Part shown: piece by piece, positions 19,323 through 28,827 of the stretch
How positions within the stretch are numbered: the stretch's first letter is position 1
Layout: each line of letters opens with the position of its first letter
Source of the DNA: Carnobacterium inhibens subsp. inhibens DSM 13024
Lineage (GTDB): Bacteria; Bacillota; Bacilli; Lactobacillales; Carnobacteriaceae
Direction: 5' to 3'
Assembly (NCBI RefSeq): GCF_000746825.1
Contig: NZ_JQIV01000006.1
Span: forward strand, 1,330,784-1,394,783
Length of the DNA: 64,000 bases
Position numbers and translations under genes: made by a program
Notes under the pieces: generated by a model
The model's database searches: none
Told to the model about the DNA's origin: nothing
The model's input: only the letters and a program-made list of their open reading frames with translations

Positions 19323-20597
19323 TTAAATAGCTGAATTTTCTTTAGCTTGATCTTCCTCAGCTTTTTTCGCAGCTTGTAGGTCTGCTATTTTAACAAAAGG
19401 CGCATAGATAACAACAGAAATAACTAAGTTGATTGCAGCTAACACTCCACCTGCAATGCTTTGTGTGGCTAAAATTCCACCAATGATCGGAGGAGTTACC
19501 CATGGCGGCATGGTTACTGCTGCAGGGACCAAACCAAACTTCGTCGCTGTATAAGCTACAAGAACCAAAACAACTGGTGTTAAAATAAATGGAATGAACA
19601 AAATTGGATTCAATACAATTGGCAATCCAAACATCATAGGTTCATTGATGTTAAAAATTCCTGGAGCTGTGCTTAAGCCTGTTATGACTTTATAAGCTTT
19701 ATTGCGACGAGCTAAAATCAAGATAGCAATAATCAGACCTAATGTTGCTCCTGTTCCACCTAAGTTAACAAAAGAATCAAAGAATGGTTTATTAACAATA
19801 TAAGGTGCAACATCTCCATTTGTCACAGCTGCCATATTTGCTTCAATAGCTGGTGCATTAATCGTTTGCATCAACGGTTCAACCATATTGGCTCCATGTA
19901 GACCAAAGAACCATAAGAATGGTGTAATAAAAGCTAACAGAAGTGCTGAAGGTAATGTATTCGCTAATCCCATAAATGGTTGTTGGACTAAATCGTAAAA
20001 TGAAGTTACGATATCTGTTATGCCAAATCCAATAAAGATCGTACAGATTAAACCAAATATACTGATCGTGATCATGGCTGGAAGCATAGCTGCAAATGAT
20101 TTTGCTACTGCTGGAGGAACACCTTCAGGCATCTTGACAACTAATTTATCATTTCCAGATAAACGCGAGAAAATTTCAGCAGAAACCAACCCAACGATCA
20201 AGGCAATAAATAGTCCATTTGAAGACATCCCTGTTAATCCGCCTAGCGCAAAGAAAGACGCTACAGAAACAACTCCAGCAGCTACTCCATCTTTATCATA
20301 ATCCTTAGCTAAGTTGTGTGCCACAAGGAATGCAATTAGAACAGATAAAATACCAAACGTTCCATTCCAGACATTTCCTCCAAAAGATTTCCATAACTCT
20401 TCTCCAAAAATATTATTCATAAAATTTTGATATACTGGGATAGGTAAATTATTGACCAAAAGTACTAATGATCCTAAAATCATTAGCGGCATTGTGACAA
20501 TAAAAGAATCCCGGATAGCCACTAAGTGACGTTGTGCTCCAATTTTTGAAGCGCGTGGAATAAAGTGTTTTTCCATAAAATCGATAAAACCGTTCAT
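19323..20597 (-). CDS. PTS EIIC permease, cellobiose/lichenan family
   Basis: A 424-residue membrane protein with the EIIC signatures FGLHGANMVEPLMQ and INEPMMFGLPIVLNP of the lactose/cellobiose/diacetylchitobiose class. It carries a sugar across the membrane while EIIB phosphorylates it; no EIIA or EIIB is in this operon. The start at 20597 follows AAGGAGGAA; a start seven codons earlier overlaps that site. It is the distal gene of a unit with the MupG-like hydrolase, so the cargo may be a cell-wall disaccharide. The orphan EIIB at 40698 is in a different operon. Confidence 0.85.
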   Translation of the reverse strand: MNGFIDFMEKHFIPRASKIGAQRHLVAIRDSFIVTMPLMILGSLVLLVNNLPIPVYQNFMNNIFGEELWKSFGGNVWNGTFGILSVLIAFLVAHNLAKDYDKDGVAAGVVSVASFFALGGLTGMSSNGLFIALIVGLVSAEIFSRLSGNDKLVVKMPEGVPPAVAKSFAAMLPAMITISIFGLICTIFIGFGITDIVTSFYDLVQQPFMGLANTLPSALLLAFITPFLWFFGLHGANMVEPLMQTINAPAIEANMAAVTNGDVAPYIVNKPFFDSFVNLGGTGATLGLIIAILILARRNKAYKVITGLSTAPGIFNINEPMMFGLPIVLNPILFIPFILTPVVLVLVAYTATKFGLVPAAVTMPPWVTPPIIGGILATQSIAGGVLAAINLVISVVIYAPFVKIADLQAAKKAEEDQAKENSAI

Positions 20598-20654
20598 TGA
20601 TAATTCCTCCTTATGCATCTTTTAATGGTTACTTTAAAATAATAAGTCCTTTAA

Positions 20655-21755
20655 CTAACTTTTTGGTATAGTTTGGAATTTAAATTTTTGCCATGGCTTA
20701 ATCAAGTCCAATAATACCATTTCACTTTCTACTACTCGCCCAACGACATTTGATTTACCAGAATTTTGCATTGGCAACCGTGCTAATTGCAACTCTCCGG
20801 CATAGCGTTCATAAAGCGAACTTTCAATAATAATATCCCCCCTTTCAATAATACTTGGTGTATTAAATACCGGAAAATCGACACCACTATAGTTAACACG
20901 GCTTTGTGTTGAACGAATGACATAATCCGACACATCTCCACGGTTGAAATGAAATTCTTCCAACACAATTTTTTGTTCTGTTTCTGGAATATCTTCAACC
21001 AATTCAACATTTAAGGTCAATTGGTATGGATTAATTGTACTTAATGCTTTTAATTCCTCTTCAGAAGCAAAAGCATTACCAATGATCACATCATCGATCA
21101 CATCCGTTGCCCAAAGGTGTTTGGCTTGGACGGCTATCGGCCACTCTCGATGCATTTCTAATGTGCACAATCCTTCACTGACTGGCCAAGGACCGATAGT
21201 GGCTTTTTGTGAACTAACAAAAGCCGCTGTTCGAATGCCTTTGTTTTTGTATTGCTTAGAGGTTTCTATAAAATGTTCATAACCTAGACCGGTGTAACGA
21301 TGCGGATAAAAGTTATGACAACCTAATAAGTTCTCCGCATTAGCCTGATAGCTCAAAATATTTTCCAAATAACGCGTACCATTACTAATATTCAATTCGA
21401 TTTTTAACCCTTGTGGATTAAATGTCATAATCGATTCTTCATTCCCTGTAAATCCTAAGTCTAGTCGAATTCCATCTGCTCCAATTTCTTTAAAAAATGT
21501 CAAATCGTCGTAACTGATGCCAAGATCGTTAAAGACAGAAGGACTGACATCAACAATTACTTCCATGCCATACTTCTTGGCAAAGCTGATCATTTCAGTG
21601 AACTCATCTACGACGGTTTGTTTATCTCCTTCAACGGATAACAAACAACTAAAAATACGTTTAAATCCATAGCTAGAAGCTAGTTTTATATATTCTTTAA
21701 TATCTGCTAAATTACTGTGATTTGGGTAAACTGAAATTCCTAATTTTCTCATCAT
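20655..21755 (-). CDS. MupG-type 6-phospho-N-acetylmuramidase (DUF871 family)
   Basis: The 366-residue protein has a TIM barrel first part (LGISVYPNHSNLADIKEYI, then FSCLLS and DGIRLDLGFTG) and a C-terminal cyclophilin-like domain (from about residue 250), the DUF871 layout. The characterised member, MupG of Staphylococcus aureus, splits MurNAc-6-phosphate-GlcNAc taken up by a PTS. Its place next to a PTS EIIC supports use of a phospho-disaccharide. A MurQ etherase, needed to use MurNAc-6-phosphate, is not in the window. AAAGGAG precedes the first of two ATGs. Confidence 0.8.
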   Translation of the reverse strand: MMRKLGISVYPNHSNLADIKEYIKLASSYGFKRIFSCLLSVEGDKQTVVDEFTEMISFAKKYGMEVIVDVSPSVFNDLGISYDDLTFFKEIGADGIRLDLGFTGNEESIMTFNPQGLKIELNISNGTRYLENILSYQANAENLLGCHNFYPHRYTGLGYEHFIETSKQYKNKGIRTAAFVSSQKATIGPWPVSEGLCTLEMHREWPIAVQAKHLWATDVIDDVIIGNAFASEEELKALSTINPYQLTLNVELVEDIPETEQKIVLEEFHFNRGDVSDYVIRSTQSRVNYSGVDFPVFNTPSIIERGDIIIESSLYERYAGELQLARLPMQNSGKSNVVGRVVESEMVLLDLIKPWQKFKFQTIPKS

Positions 21756-21777
21756 TTATTCTGCTCCTTTTTTCAAC

Positions 21778-22956
21778 TTAAAAATAATCATAAAAGCTTG
21801 GATAACCTTTTGGCAAAGCATTACTCCATTGATTGATAGTCTTATCCGATCCACTAGCTTCTTTACGGAAAACATACCAATCTAGCGAATGGTAACCAAC
21901 CATTAAGGCAGATAGTTTTCCAATATCCATTGTTAACATTGCTTCATTTTTTGGTGTTTTAACAATCGTTACTTGTCCTTCATGCTCAATTTTAAAGACT
22001 TGATTGTTCCATTCTGCTTGCTTGTCTTGAACATTCAGATACAGCGGCTCATCGATTTTTTCAAAAGGATAAGAACATAAGAAGCGTTCCACATCAATAA
22101 TTCGAATCATTTTATCTTGTACAATTTGCTGTTGAAACTGCGGGTTTAAAAAAGCGGTTCCAAACGACTCTTGATTTGAAGCTTCTCCAATAATTTTTTC
22201 AACTTCTGCTGTATGTGATTGAATGAATTGCCACAGATTCTGTTGGCTTTCATAATTTATGGCATTAAAATCTAACAGTTCCAATGTTAAGTTTTGAATG
22301 TTATAACGAATGTATCCCATAACCTTTCCTAATTCATCTGTATATACTGCAAAGGAAGTACCAGATGTACGACGCAACAAGCGTTGCCACCAATCATCTT
22401 CTCGAATCAATCGCCCATTTTGAATAGCTATTTGTTCATTGTAAAATGTTTTTATCTTACTGAACCAATGATCAAAATCTGGATTTAATTCGTCAATTCG
22501 ATGAATGTTCCCTATTGTTTTTCCTGAGGGAACCAATTGCTGAGCTGGCAATTCATACTGCACTTTATCAAAAAATAATTCCCAACCGAAATGACGATAA
22601 AAAGAAACAGAAAAAGGACTTAATACCGATAACAGTTGCCCTCTTTCACGCATTGTCTCTAATGAGCGTAATAATACTTGCTTCATGATGCCTGCATTTC
22701 GATATTCAGGATAAGTTGACACAAAACCAATGCCTCCCATATCATAAGGAACCCCAAAAACAGTCATCTGAAGCGACAAAATAATTAATTGTGAAACGAG
22801 CTCTTCTTGGTCGAAAGCTCCCTGAATAGTACTGACGTTGACCCAATGCATAAAATCCTCTAATCGCTTGCCTTCATAAGCTGGACGAAAACAATAATTT
22901 TTCAATTTGAGGACTTTTTTATAATCGTTTGATTGAACAATTTGATAAGTAATCAT
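21778..22956 (-). CDS. Eis-like GNAT acetyltransferase
   Basis: The 392-residue protein has the Eis layout: an N-terminal GNAT domain with the acetyl-CoA loop GIGFVSTYPEYRNAGIMKQVL (about residues 75-95), a second GNAT-like domain, and a C-terminal SCP2-like domain that ends in YDYF. The terminal carboxylate is important for catalysis in Eis proteins. Members acetylate amines, including aminoglycosides. Here it lies between a ROK repressor and mupG, 22 nt from mupG, so its natural substrate may be an amino sugar; that is inference. Confidence 0.85.
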   Translation of the reverse strand: MITYQIVQSNDYKKVLKLKNYCFRPAYEGKRLEDFMHWVNVSTIQGAFDQEELVSQLIILSLQMTVFGVPYDMGGIGFVSTYPEYRNAGIMKQVLLRSLETMRERGQLLSVLSPFSVSFYRHFGWELFFDKVQYELPAQQLVPSGKTIGNIHRIDELNPDFDHWFSKIKTFYNEQIAIQNGRLIREDDWWQRLLRRTSGTSFAVYTDELGKVMGYIRYNIQNLTLELLDFNAINYESQQNLWQFIQSHTAEVEKIIGEASNQESFGTAFLNPQFQQQIVQDKMIRIIDVERFLCSYPFEKIDEPLYLNVQDKQAEWNNQVFKIEHEGQVTIVKTPKNEAMLTMDIGKLSALMVGYHSLDWYVFRKEASGSDKTINQWSNALPKGYPSFYDYF

Positions 22957-23024
22957 CTTACACCTCCATGATATATGACCTACCTTAATAATTTATTCTT
23001 ATATTATTAAATCCTTAATTTGGT

Positions 23025-24185
23025 TTAGAATAACTTCGTCAACAATAGTGCTGCTGCTCCTAAAACGGTTGCATCATCTCCTACCCTAGACAATGTGATT
23101 AATGTATTCTTCCTTGCTTTTTCTGTTAAGGCTCGTTGTTGAATAGTAGCTAAGATACTCGGCATCAAAAAATCATGACTTTTCATCACACCACCACCAA
23201 GAACAATCTTCTCTGGATTTACAGCATGAATCAGATTAACAATCCCAATCCCAATCAAGACTCCAATTTCTTCTAATACTTTTTGATAGGCTGTATGACC
23301 TTTTAAAGCGAATGCATAAACTTTCTCTCCGGTCAGATCGTCTGGTGCATCTGGTATTTGTTTTTTTGCTCTGCGAACGATAGCGTCTCCAGTTACAAAT
23401 GTTTCGAAGCATCCCTGATTGCCGCAACTGCATTTTTCTCCATCTAAAGAAATCGTCATATGACCAATTTCACCTGCAATTTCTTGTGCCCCATACCGTA
23501 ATTTCCCTTCCTCTATGATTCCTGAACCAACTCCGCGACCAATATTTACAACTGCAAAAGATTTTAATAAACCATAATCGCCAAACCAATATTCTCCCAG
23601 TGCCATTGCTCGAGAATTATTTTCAACAATTACTTGAAGATCAAAAGTATTTTCCAATACCTCTTTTATATGAACATTTCTTAATCCCGAATTGGCTGAA
23701 TATAAAGAAATACCTGCAGCAACATCCACCACACCATGCATGGCAATACCTATACCAAATATTTTACTTCCCTCAACACCCATCTCCTTTATAACAAGTT
23801 GAATAGCTTGAATCAGTACAGCTAGGAAACTATCTATGGTCGTATGTGCTTGAAGCGGCAATTCTGATCGCACCAGAATCGTCCCAACTAAATCACTCAC
23901 ACATGCTTTTATTGAATCTGATCCAGCATCTACGCCAATCACGTAATGATCATTTCTATTCAATAAAAGCATAGTCGGTTTTCTTCCACCTTGAGATTCT
24001 CCTAAAATACTTTCTACCACTAACTTTTCATCCATCAATTCTTTCACGATACTACTGACAGTTGGTGGTGTTATACCTGTGACTTTTGCAATCTCAGCTC
24101 TGGATATAGGACCCGACTGCCTAATTTTATTTAAGACCGTTGATTTGTTCACGGATTTCATCAGCTGAAAGGTTCCTCGAACCAT
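23025..24185 (-). CDS. ROK-family transcriptional repressor
   Basis: The 386-residue protein joins an N-terminal winged helix (SRAEIAKVTGITPPTVSSIVKELM) to a ROK sugar-kinase-like domain with VIGVDAGSDSIKAC, the zinc-binding CSCGNQGCFE near residue 250 and GEIGHM. Such XylR/NagC/Mlc-type proteins repress sugar operons. The start at 24185 has AAGGAG upstream. First gene of the unit rok-eis-mupG-EIIC, and a 39-bp palindrome overlaps its promoter region, so autoregulation of the whole unit is likely. Confidence 0.92.
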   Translation of the reverse strand: MVRGTFQLMKSVNKSTVLNKIRQSGPISRAEIAKVTGITPPTVSSIVKELMDEKLVVESILGESQGGRKPTMLLLNRNDHYVIGVDAGSDSIKACVSDLVGTILVRSELPLQAHTTIDSFLAVLIQAIQLVIKEMGVEGSKIFGIGIAMHGVVDVAAGISLYSANSGLRNVHIKEVLENTFDLQVIVENNSRAMALGEYWFGDYGLLKSFAVVNIGRGVGSGIIEEGKLRYGAQEIAGEIGHMTISLDGEKCSCGNQGCFETFVTGDAIVRRAKKQIPDAPDDLTGEKVYAFALKGHTAYQKVLEEIGVLIGIGIVNLIHAVNPEKIVLGGGVMKSHDFLMPSILATIQQRALTEKARKNTLITLSRVGDDATVLGAAALLLTKLF

Positions 24186-24220
24186 TCCTACATCTCCTTT
24201 ATACAACAATATTCATTAAA

Positions 24221-24259
24221 TTTCTTTACTTAATTAATTTAATTAACTAAGTAAAGAAA
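24221..24259. promoter_or_regulatory. 39-bp palindrome, candidate ROK operator
   Basis: The stretch reads the same on both strands at 18 of 19 base pairs around the central T at 24240; the only mismatch is 24233/24247. Its half is TTTCTTTACTTA and its centre TTAATTTAATTAA. It lies 36 nt upstream of the ROK start codon. ROK operators are AT-rich dyads of this type. Confidence 0.7.
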
Positions 24260-24438
24260 AAAATATTCAATTTACGCTAACCAATTTTTCAAAAGCTTAT
24301 ACTAGTGTTTTTATCTTTTTCTATCTTCTTATACTTTATTTACTCCTACATTATATATTAAGCAAATTCTGTGCCAATACACTTTTTGCTGGAAACGCTA
24401 TTATAAGTAAACTTTAGTAAGTACACAGTAAAAAAACA

Positions 24439-24468
24439 AAAATACACACTGTTGTTAGTGTGTATTTT
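24439..24468 (-). terminator. Terminator of the cstA unit
   Basis: A perfect 12-bp stem AAAATACACACT/AGTGTGTATTTT with a 6-nt loop, followed on the minus strand by TTTGTTTTTTT. It lies 110 nt after the stop codon of the CstA-like gene. Confidence 0.8.
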
Positions 24469-24578
24469 CATCCTATTTAGTACTGTCTGCTATTCCTATT
24501 TTATGATCCAAATTAGTAATTTTTTTGTACGATTACTTCAGAATAATAATTTAGTAATTTTGCATACAACCATTTTCA

Positions 24579-26057
24579 TTAGCTATGTGATGCAAATGTA
24601 CCGATTGGCAATTGGTCATTCAATAATTCGTCTGATGGATCCAAGTTTCTTTTTTGTTTTTTACCAGTTTCCCAATAAAGGACCAATATACCAAGTGTTA
24701 AAATTGAGCTTAAGATATATGTTAATGTGCTCAATCCCATACCCAAGCCAATTGGTTCACTAAATATATAAACCACACAAGCATAGAGCATGAATATGCC
24801 TGGAAGAAGAGTCACAAAGTAATTTTTATTTTTCAAATACAAGTAACGTGTTGAGACTAATAGAGAAATTACTGCCGTAACTTGATTTGCCCAGTTGAAA
24901 TATCTCCATAAGATATTAAAATCAACTTGCGTTAAAACTAACGAGATTGCGTACAAAGGAATGGTTACCATCAATATTTTTTTCAGTGTATCTTGTTTAA
25001 TGTGCAGATAATCTGCAGCTATCGTCCGTAAACTTCTAAAAGCAGAAAGTCCTGAAGAAATCGGTAAAACAATTACGCCGATAATCGCAACTGTCCCAAA
25101 GACACTACCCAACAGCATGTAAGATACTTGGTTAACTACAAGTGAAGGAGTCCCATTATTGATCATTTGGCTGAGTGTTTGCCCGTCAAATAAAGACATT
25201 GAAGCTGCAGCCCAAATCATTGCAATCACACCTTCAGCAATCATCATGCCATAAAAAGTAAATCGTCCTTCTTTTTCATTTTTAGACGTTCTAGAAACCA
25301 TTGGCGCTTGTGTAGCATGAAAACCAGACAAAGCTCCACAAGAAATGGTAAAGAATAGAGCAGGAAAAATAGGTGTACCTTCTGGATTAAAGTTTTGCAT
25401 CGTACCTGGTGTTAAGTTCGGTATGGTGTGCCCGCCAAAAATCAAACTCAAACCAATAGCTAGTGTGCTGATAATTAAAATAGCCCCAAAATAAGGATAA
25501 ACAGCACCCATTGCTTTATCGATTGGTAAAATGGTTGAAACGAGATAATACATAAAAATCAATCCAATTATTACACCTAATGTTAACCAGTCAGGTGTAA
25601 TACTTTCAATCAAATTAGCTGGTGAAGTAACGAAAACCGTACCAACTAACATCAAAAGTAGCATAGAAAATATGTTCACGACATGTTTTACCGGTTTCCC
25701 TAAGTATTTGCTAGCTAATTCTGGCAAGTGGGCACCATCATTTCGTAAAGAAATCATACCTAGCATATAATCGTGCACTGCTCCTCCTAGAATACAACCT
25801 ACGATAATCCAAATGTAAGCAACTGGTCCGTAAAGCGCTCCCATTATTGGTCCGAAAATAGGGCCTGTTCCTGCAATATTTAATAATTGAATAATAGCAT
25901 TTTTAGATTTAGACATTGGGACAAAATCGTAGCCGTCTCTCAATGCTTCTGCAGGCGTTGTACGATCCGGATCAATACCAAAATTCTTTTCAATATACTT
26001 TCCATAAATAAAATAACCTAAAATTAATAACGCGATACCACCCAACAACGTAATCAT
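24579..26057 (-). CDS. CstA/BtsT-family transporter (pyruvate or peptide uptake)
   Basis: The 492-residue membrane protein has the CstA signatures LNIAGTGPIFGPIMGALYGP (about 60-79), GGAVHDYMLGMISLR and SCGALSGFHATQAPMVSRT. It is the short Gram-positive form, without the long C-terminal part of E. coli CstA. Relatives take up pyruvate (BtsT) or peptides under carbon limitation. The gene follows a LytS/LytTR two-component system, the same arrangement as the pyruvate-sensing BtsSR-BtsT and related systems, so pyruvate is the best guess. AAGGAGG precedes the ATG. Confidence 0.88.
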   Translation of the reverse strand: MITLLGGIALLILGYFIYGKYIEKNFGIDPDRTTPAEALRDGYDFVPMSKSKNAIIQLLNIAGTGPIFGPIMGALYGPVAYIWIIVGCILGGAVHDYMLGMISLRNDGAHLPELASKYLGKPVKHVVNIFSMLLLMLVGTVFVTSPANLIESITPDWLTLGVIIGLIFMYYLVSTILPIDKAMGAVYPYFGAILIISTLAIGLSLIFGGHTIPNLTPGTMQNFNPEGTPIFPALFFTISCGALSGFHATQAPMVSRTSKNEKEGRFTFYGMMIAEGVIAMIWAAASMSLFDGQTLSQMINNGTPSLVVNQVSYMLLGSVFGTVAIIGVIVLPISSGLSAFRSLRTIAADYLHIKQDTLKKILMVTIPLYAISLVLTQVDFNILWRYFNWANQVTAVISLLVSTRYLYLKNKNYFVTLLPGIFMLYACVVYIFSEPIGLGMGLSTLTYILSSILTLGILVLYWETGKKQKRNLDPSDELLNDQLPIGTFASHS

Positions 26058-26084
26058 TTTTCCTACCTCCTTATAGTATTAAGC

Positions 26085-26108
26085 AAAAAATTGGCGTTGC
26101 CAATTTTT
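26085..26108 (-). terminator. Hairpin with T-run in the cstA leader
   Basis: AAAAATTGGC-GTT-GCCAATTTTT (with flanking A and T runs) is a perfect stem that looks like an intrinsic terminator on both strands. It lies only about 30 nt before the cstA start codon, so it may be an attenuator, or simply insulate cstA from the regulator operon. Further up, CTGCTGGC/GCTAGCAG (near 26172-26196) forms a weaker hairpin after the response-regulator gene. Confidence 0.6.
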
Positions 26109-26225
26109 TTATAGCCCTACTGTACTATAAAAAATGAGGTTTAGGATCCAAATCAAGCTGACATAGCAAAACTGCTAGCTAAAGTGCCCGCCAGCAGTTC
26201 TCAAATTCATTTAATCAATGAGCCA

Positions 26226-26954
26226 TTACAATCCTACTTCTTCTTTAAATTGTTTCATATAATGTCTACTTACCGGGATTTTCACTTGATTGCTCATCGT
26301 AACGAGAAACGTATGGTTAAACCACGGCTGTATTTCTAGGATCTCTTTCATGTTAAGCAAATAAGAGCGGTGTACTCGCAAAAAAGCATGCCCTTTCACT
26401 TTTTCTTCATAGGCGTTTAAAGGTTCAGTCGCAGTGTATTCTTTCTCATCAGTATAGATAGTTGTAATGCCGTTTTCCACAGCGATAGCAATAATGTCTT
26501 CGATTTTAACAATGTAGATACGCTCGTCCATTTGAATAGGGATCGTCTTTAAGTATTCTTGTTTGTCCTCCGCTTGCAATTGTACCCGTTCTTTTTGATA
26601 TCTAGTGTACGCTTTTTGGACAGCATCTTGAATTCGAGGCAATTCAAACGGTTTTAAAACGTAATCCGTTGCATTTAATTCAAATGCTTTTATGGCATAT
26701 TCATCATAAGCGGTCGCAAAAATAATCATTGGCGGATTCTTTAACTGGTTGATTTTATTCGCTAACGTCAGTCCGCTTTCACTGGTCAAATGAATATCTA
26801 AGAAAATCAAATCTATTTCATGCTGCAGCATTTTTTCCAAAGCTTCTTCAATAGATTCGGCTTCAACGATAGCTGTAATTCCTTCACAACGTTCCAATAA
26901 ATACGCCAGTTCATTCCTAGCTAATGGTTCATCATCCACTATTAAGGTATACAT
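26226..26954 (-). CDS. LytTR-family response regulator
   Basis: The 242-residue protein has a receiver domain with DDEP at residues 6-9, the phospho-acceptor aspartate in LIFLDIHL (near 54) and the conserved K in YVLKPFELP, then a C-terminal LytTR DNA-binding domain (about 140-240, with HRSYLLNM). It is encoded 2 nt after the sensor kinase gene; the start at 26954 follows GGAGGG, which lies at the end of the kinase gene. Likely activates cstA, by analogy with BtsR/YpdB systems. Confidence 0.93.
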   Translation of the reverse strand: MYTLIVDDEPLARNELAYLLERCEGITAIVEAESIEEALEKMLQHEIDLIFLDIHLTSESGLTLANKINQLKNPPMIIFATAYDEYAIKAFELNATDYVLKPFELPRIQDAVQKAYTRYQKERVQLQAEDKQEYLKTIPIQMDERIYIVKIEDIIAIAVENGITTIYTDEKEYTATEPLNAYEEKVKGHAFLRVHRSYLLNMKEILEIQPWFNHTFLVTMSNQVKIPVSRHYMKQFKEEVGL

Positions 26955-26956
26955 TT

Positions 26957-28705
26957 TTATCCCTCCATTCCTTGGTAAGGTATCTTGCAAAAAACAACGG
27001 TTCCTTGTTCTGAAGATTTAAAGTTCAATTGAGCTTTATCCCCAAATAAACTGATCAGGCGCTTATTTAAATTTTCTAAAGCTGATCCGGTTCCTTTTTC
27101 AGAAGTAACACTTTCTTTGCCTAATTTTCCAAGCCTATCCTCTTCTATCCCATAACCATTGTCTTGTACACTTACGAGAATGTCCTGATTCATCTTATTG
27201 ACCGTTACTTGGACTAGATTATCCACTTTCCGGTTTTTAAATGCATGTTTAAAGGCATTTTCTACCAATATTTGAATCACAAATGGAGGCAATAAAATAT
27301 TCTTCAACCCATTTTCTATGTTCATTTCGACCTGATAGCGATCTGGAAAGCGCGCTTGTTCCAACTTCATATAAGCTTCTACTTGAAGCAGTTCTTTTTC
27401 TAAAGGAATCACATTCGTTCTGGCACCTTGCAGATTAGATCGGAAAAAGGTACTCAACTGCAGCAACATTTCGCGAGCTTTCTCACTATCCACTCGAATC
27501 AATGCAGAAATGGTATTGATGGTATTAAAGAAGAAATGTGGGTTTACTTGAGCTTGCAACGATTTGATTTCTGCATCTTGCAATAGTTGACTTTGCAATT
27601 CCATTTCGCCAAGTTCAATTTGACTGGAAAATATAGTAGCCAAGCCTTCCGCTAATTGTCTTTCAACAAAGGTCAACTTTGAGGCGTCAGTGAAATACAA
27701 CTTTAACGTTCCAATCGTTTTTTCCTTTGACTTTAAAGGAATAACGATTGCAGCTTCTAATGGGCAGCCAGGGTGATCACACCCGATTTCTCCATGAGAA
27801 TGTGCTTCTTTGATCTCTCCCGTTCGCAAAACTTCTTTAGATAAGTTGGTCACTATTTTTTTTGACGGAAAATGATGATCACTGGCTGCACCAACATGTG
27901 CTAAAATGCTATCTTTGTTGGTGATGCTTACAGCTGAAACTTTGATCAGCTTCTGAATGATTTTTGCTGCTTGCGTACAGGATTCTTCATTCATGCCCGA
28001 ACGAAAATAAGGCATCGTTTCATTGGTCAATTGGAAAACATCATGGGTTTGGACGGCTCTTGTCTGTTCTTCCTGCCGCAATGTTGAGTCAATGATCGAC
28101 AAGAAAATCCCTGTTCCAATACTGTTCGTCAAAATCATGGGCAACCCAATAAATTTGACTAAATTTACAGCTTCTTGGAAGTTTGTACTTAATAAAATAA
28201 TACACACCATTTGGACAGCTTCCATTGCTGCACCAAAGACGAGTCCCTCTCCAACTTTTGGATAAGTATTTTCCCGAATAGACTTCAACCCATATAACCC
28301 GGAAAATAATCCAACTAATATAGATGAAATCACGTAAATATAAGCGTCCATTCCGCCTTGAAGATAGCGGATAGCTCCCGAAATGATTCCTACACTCACA
28401 CCTATGATCGGTCCTCCTATCAATCCTGAAACACCAATCGTCAATACACGTGTATTAGCCAGCGAAGAATGGGTGGCTAAGTCAGTAAATGGTTGATCGA
28501 TCATAATTTGATTTCCGTCAATTTCTATACCGGTAAAATTAGAAATAATAGCAAATATTCCGAATACTACAATCAGCTGAACCATCGTACTTGCTCTTCT
28601 TCGATTTCCTAAAAGATTTTTAAAATAAGGAATATTCATTAAAATATATGCCAAAATAATAATCAATCCGCCACGTTCAAGCATTAAAATAAATAAGTTG
28701 AACAT
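26957..28705 (-). CDS. LytS-type sensor histidine kinase
   Basis: The 582-residue protein begins with six membrane segments of the 5TM-LYT sensor type (residues about 1-205), including NTRVLTIGVSGLIGGPIIGVSVG. A GAF-like domain follows (about 225-365), with several cysteines and histidines (CDHPGCPLEA). Then comes the kinase core: phospho-acceptor H in QAQVNPHFFFNTIN and ATP-binding NAFKHAF and GTGSALENLNKRL. LytS relatives sense extracellular pyruvate in several bacteria. AGGAAG precedes the ATG. Forms an operon with the LytTR regulator. Confidence 0.93.
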   Translation of the reverse strand: MFNLFILMLERGGLIIILAYILMNIPYFKNLLGNRRRASTMVQLIVVFGIFAIISNFTGIEIDGNQIMIDQPFTDLATHSSLANTRVLTIGVSGLIGGPIIGVSVGIISGAIRYLQGGMDAYIYVISSILVGLFSGLYGLKSIRENTYPKVGEGLVFGAAMEAVQMVCIILLSTNFQEAVNLVKFIGLPMILTNSIGTGIFLSIIDSTLRQEEQTRAVQTHDVFQLTNETMPYFRSGMNEESCTQAAKIIQKLIKVSAVSITNKDSILAHVGAASDHHFPSKKIVTNLSKEVLRTGEIKEAHSHGEIGCDHPGCPLEAAIVIPLKSKEKTIGTLKLYFTDASKLTFVERQLAEGLATIFSSQIELGEMELQSQLLQDAEIKSLQAQVNPHFFFNTINTISALIRVDSEKAREMLLQLSTFFRSNLQGARTNVIPLEKELLQVEAYMKLEQARFPDRYQVEMNIENGLKNILLPPFVIQILVENAFKHAFKNRKVDNLVQVTVNKMNQDILVSVQDNGYGIEEDRLGKLGKESVTSEKGTGSALENLNKRLISLFGDKAQLNFKSSEQGTVVFCKIPYQGMEG

Positions 28706-28765
28706 CTTTTCACTTCCTAAAGTTTGATGTCTTTAGTTTACCTTACAAAAACCCGTTATGCACAC

Positions 28766-28812
28766 AAATAAATAGAGCTCCACCATCAATTGACGCAGAG
28801 CTCTATTTATTC
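28766..28812 (-). terminator. Terminator after the small Xre gene
   Basis: AAATAAATAGAGCTC (28766-28780) pairs with GAGCTCTATTTATT (28798-28811), with T-rich sequence on the minus-strand exit side (TTTATTTGTG). Confidence 0.75.
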
Positions 28813-28827
28813 ATTTTTCTATCTATT

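Noticed and set aside
26058..26225. Direct repeats for the LytTR regulator before cstA.
   Set aside because: I found no convincing pair of similar sites with suitable spacing, so no binding site is claimed.
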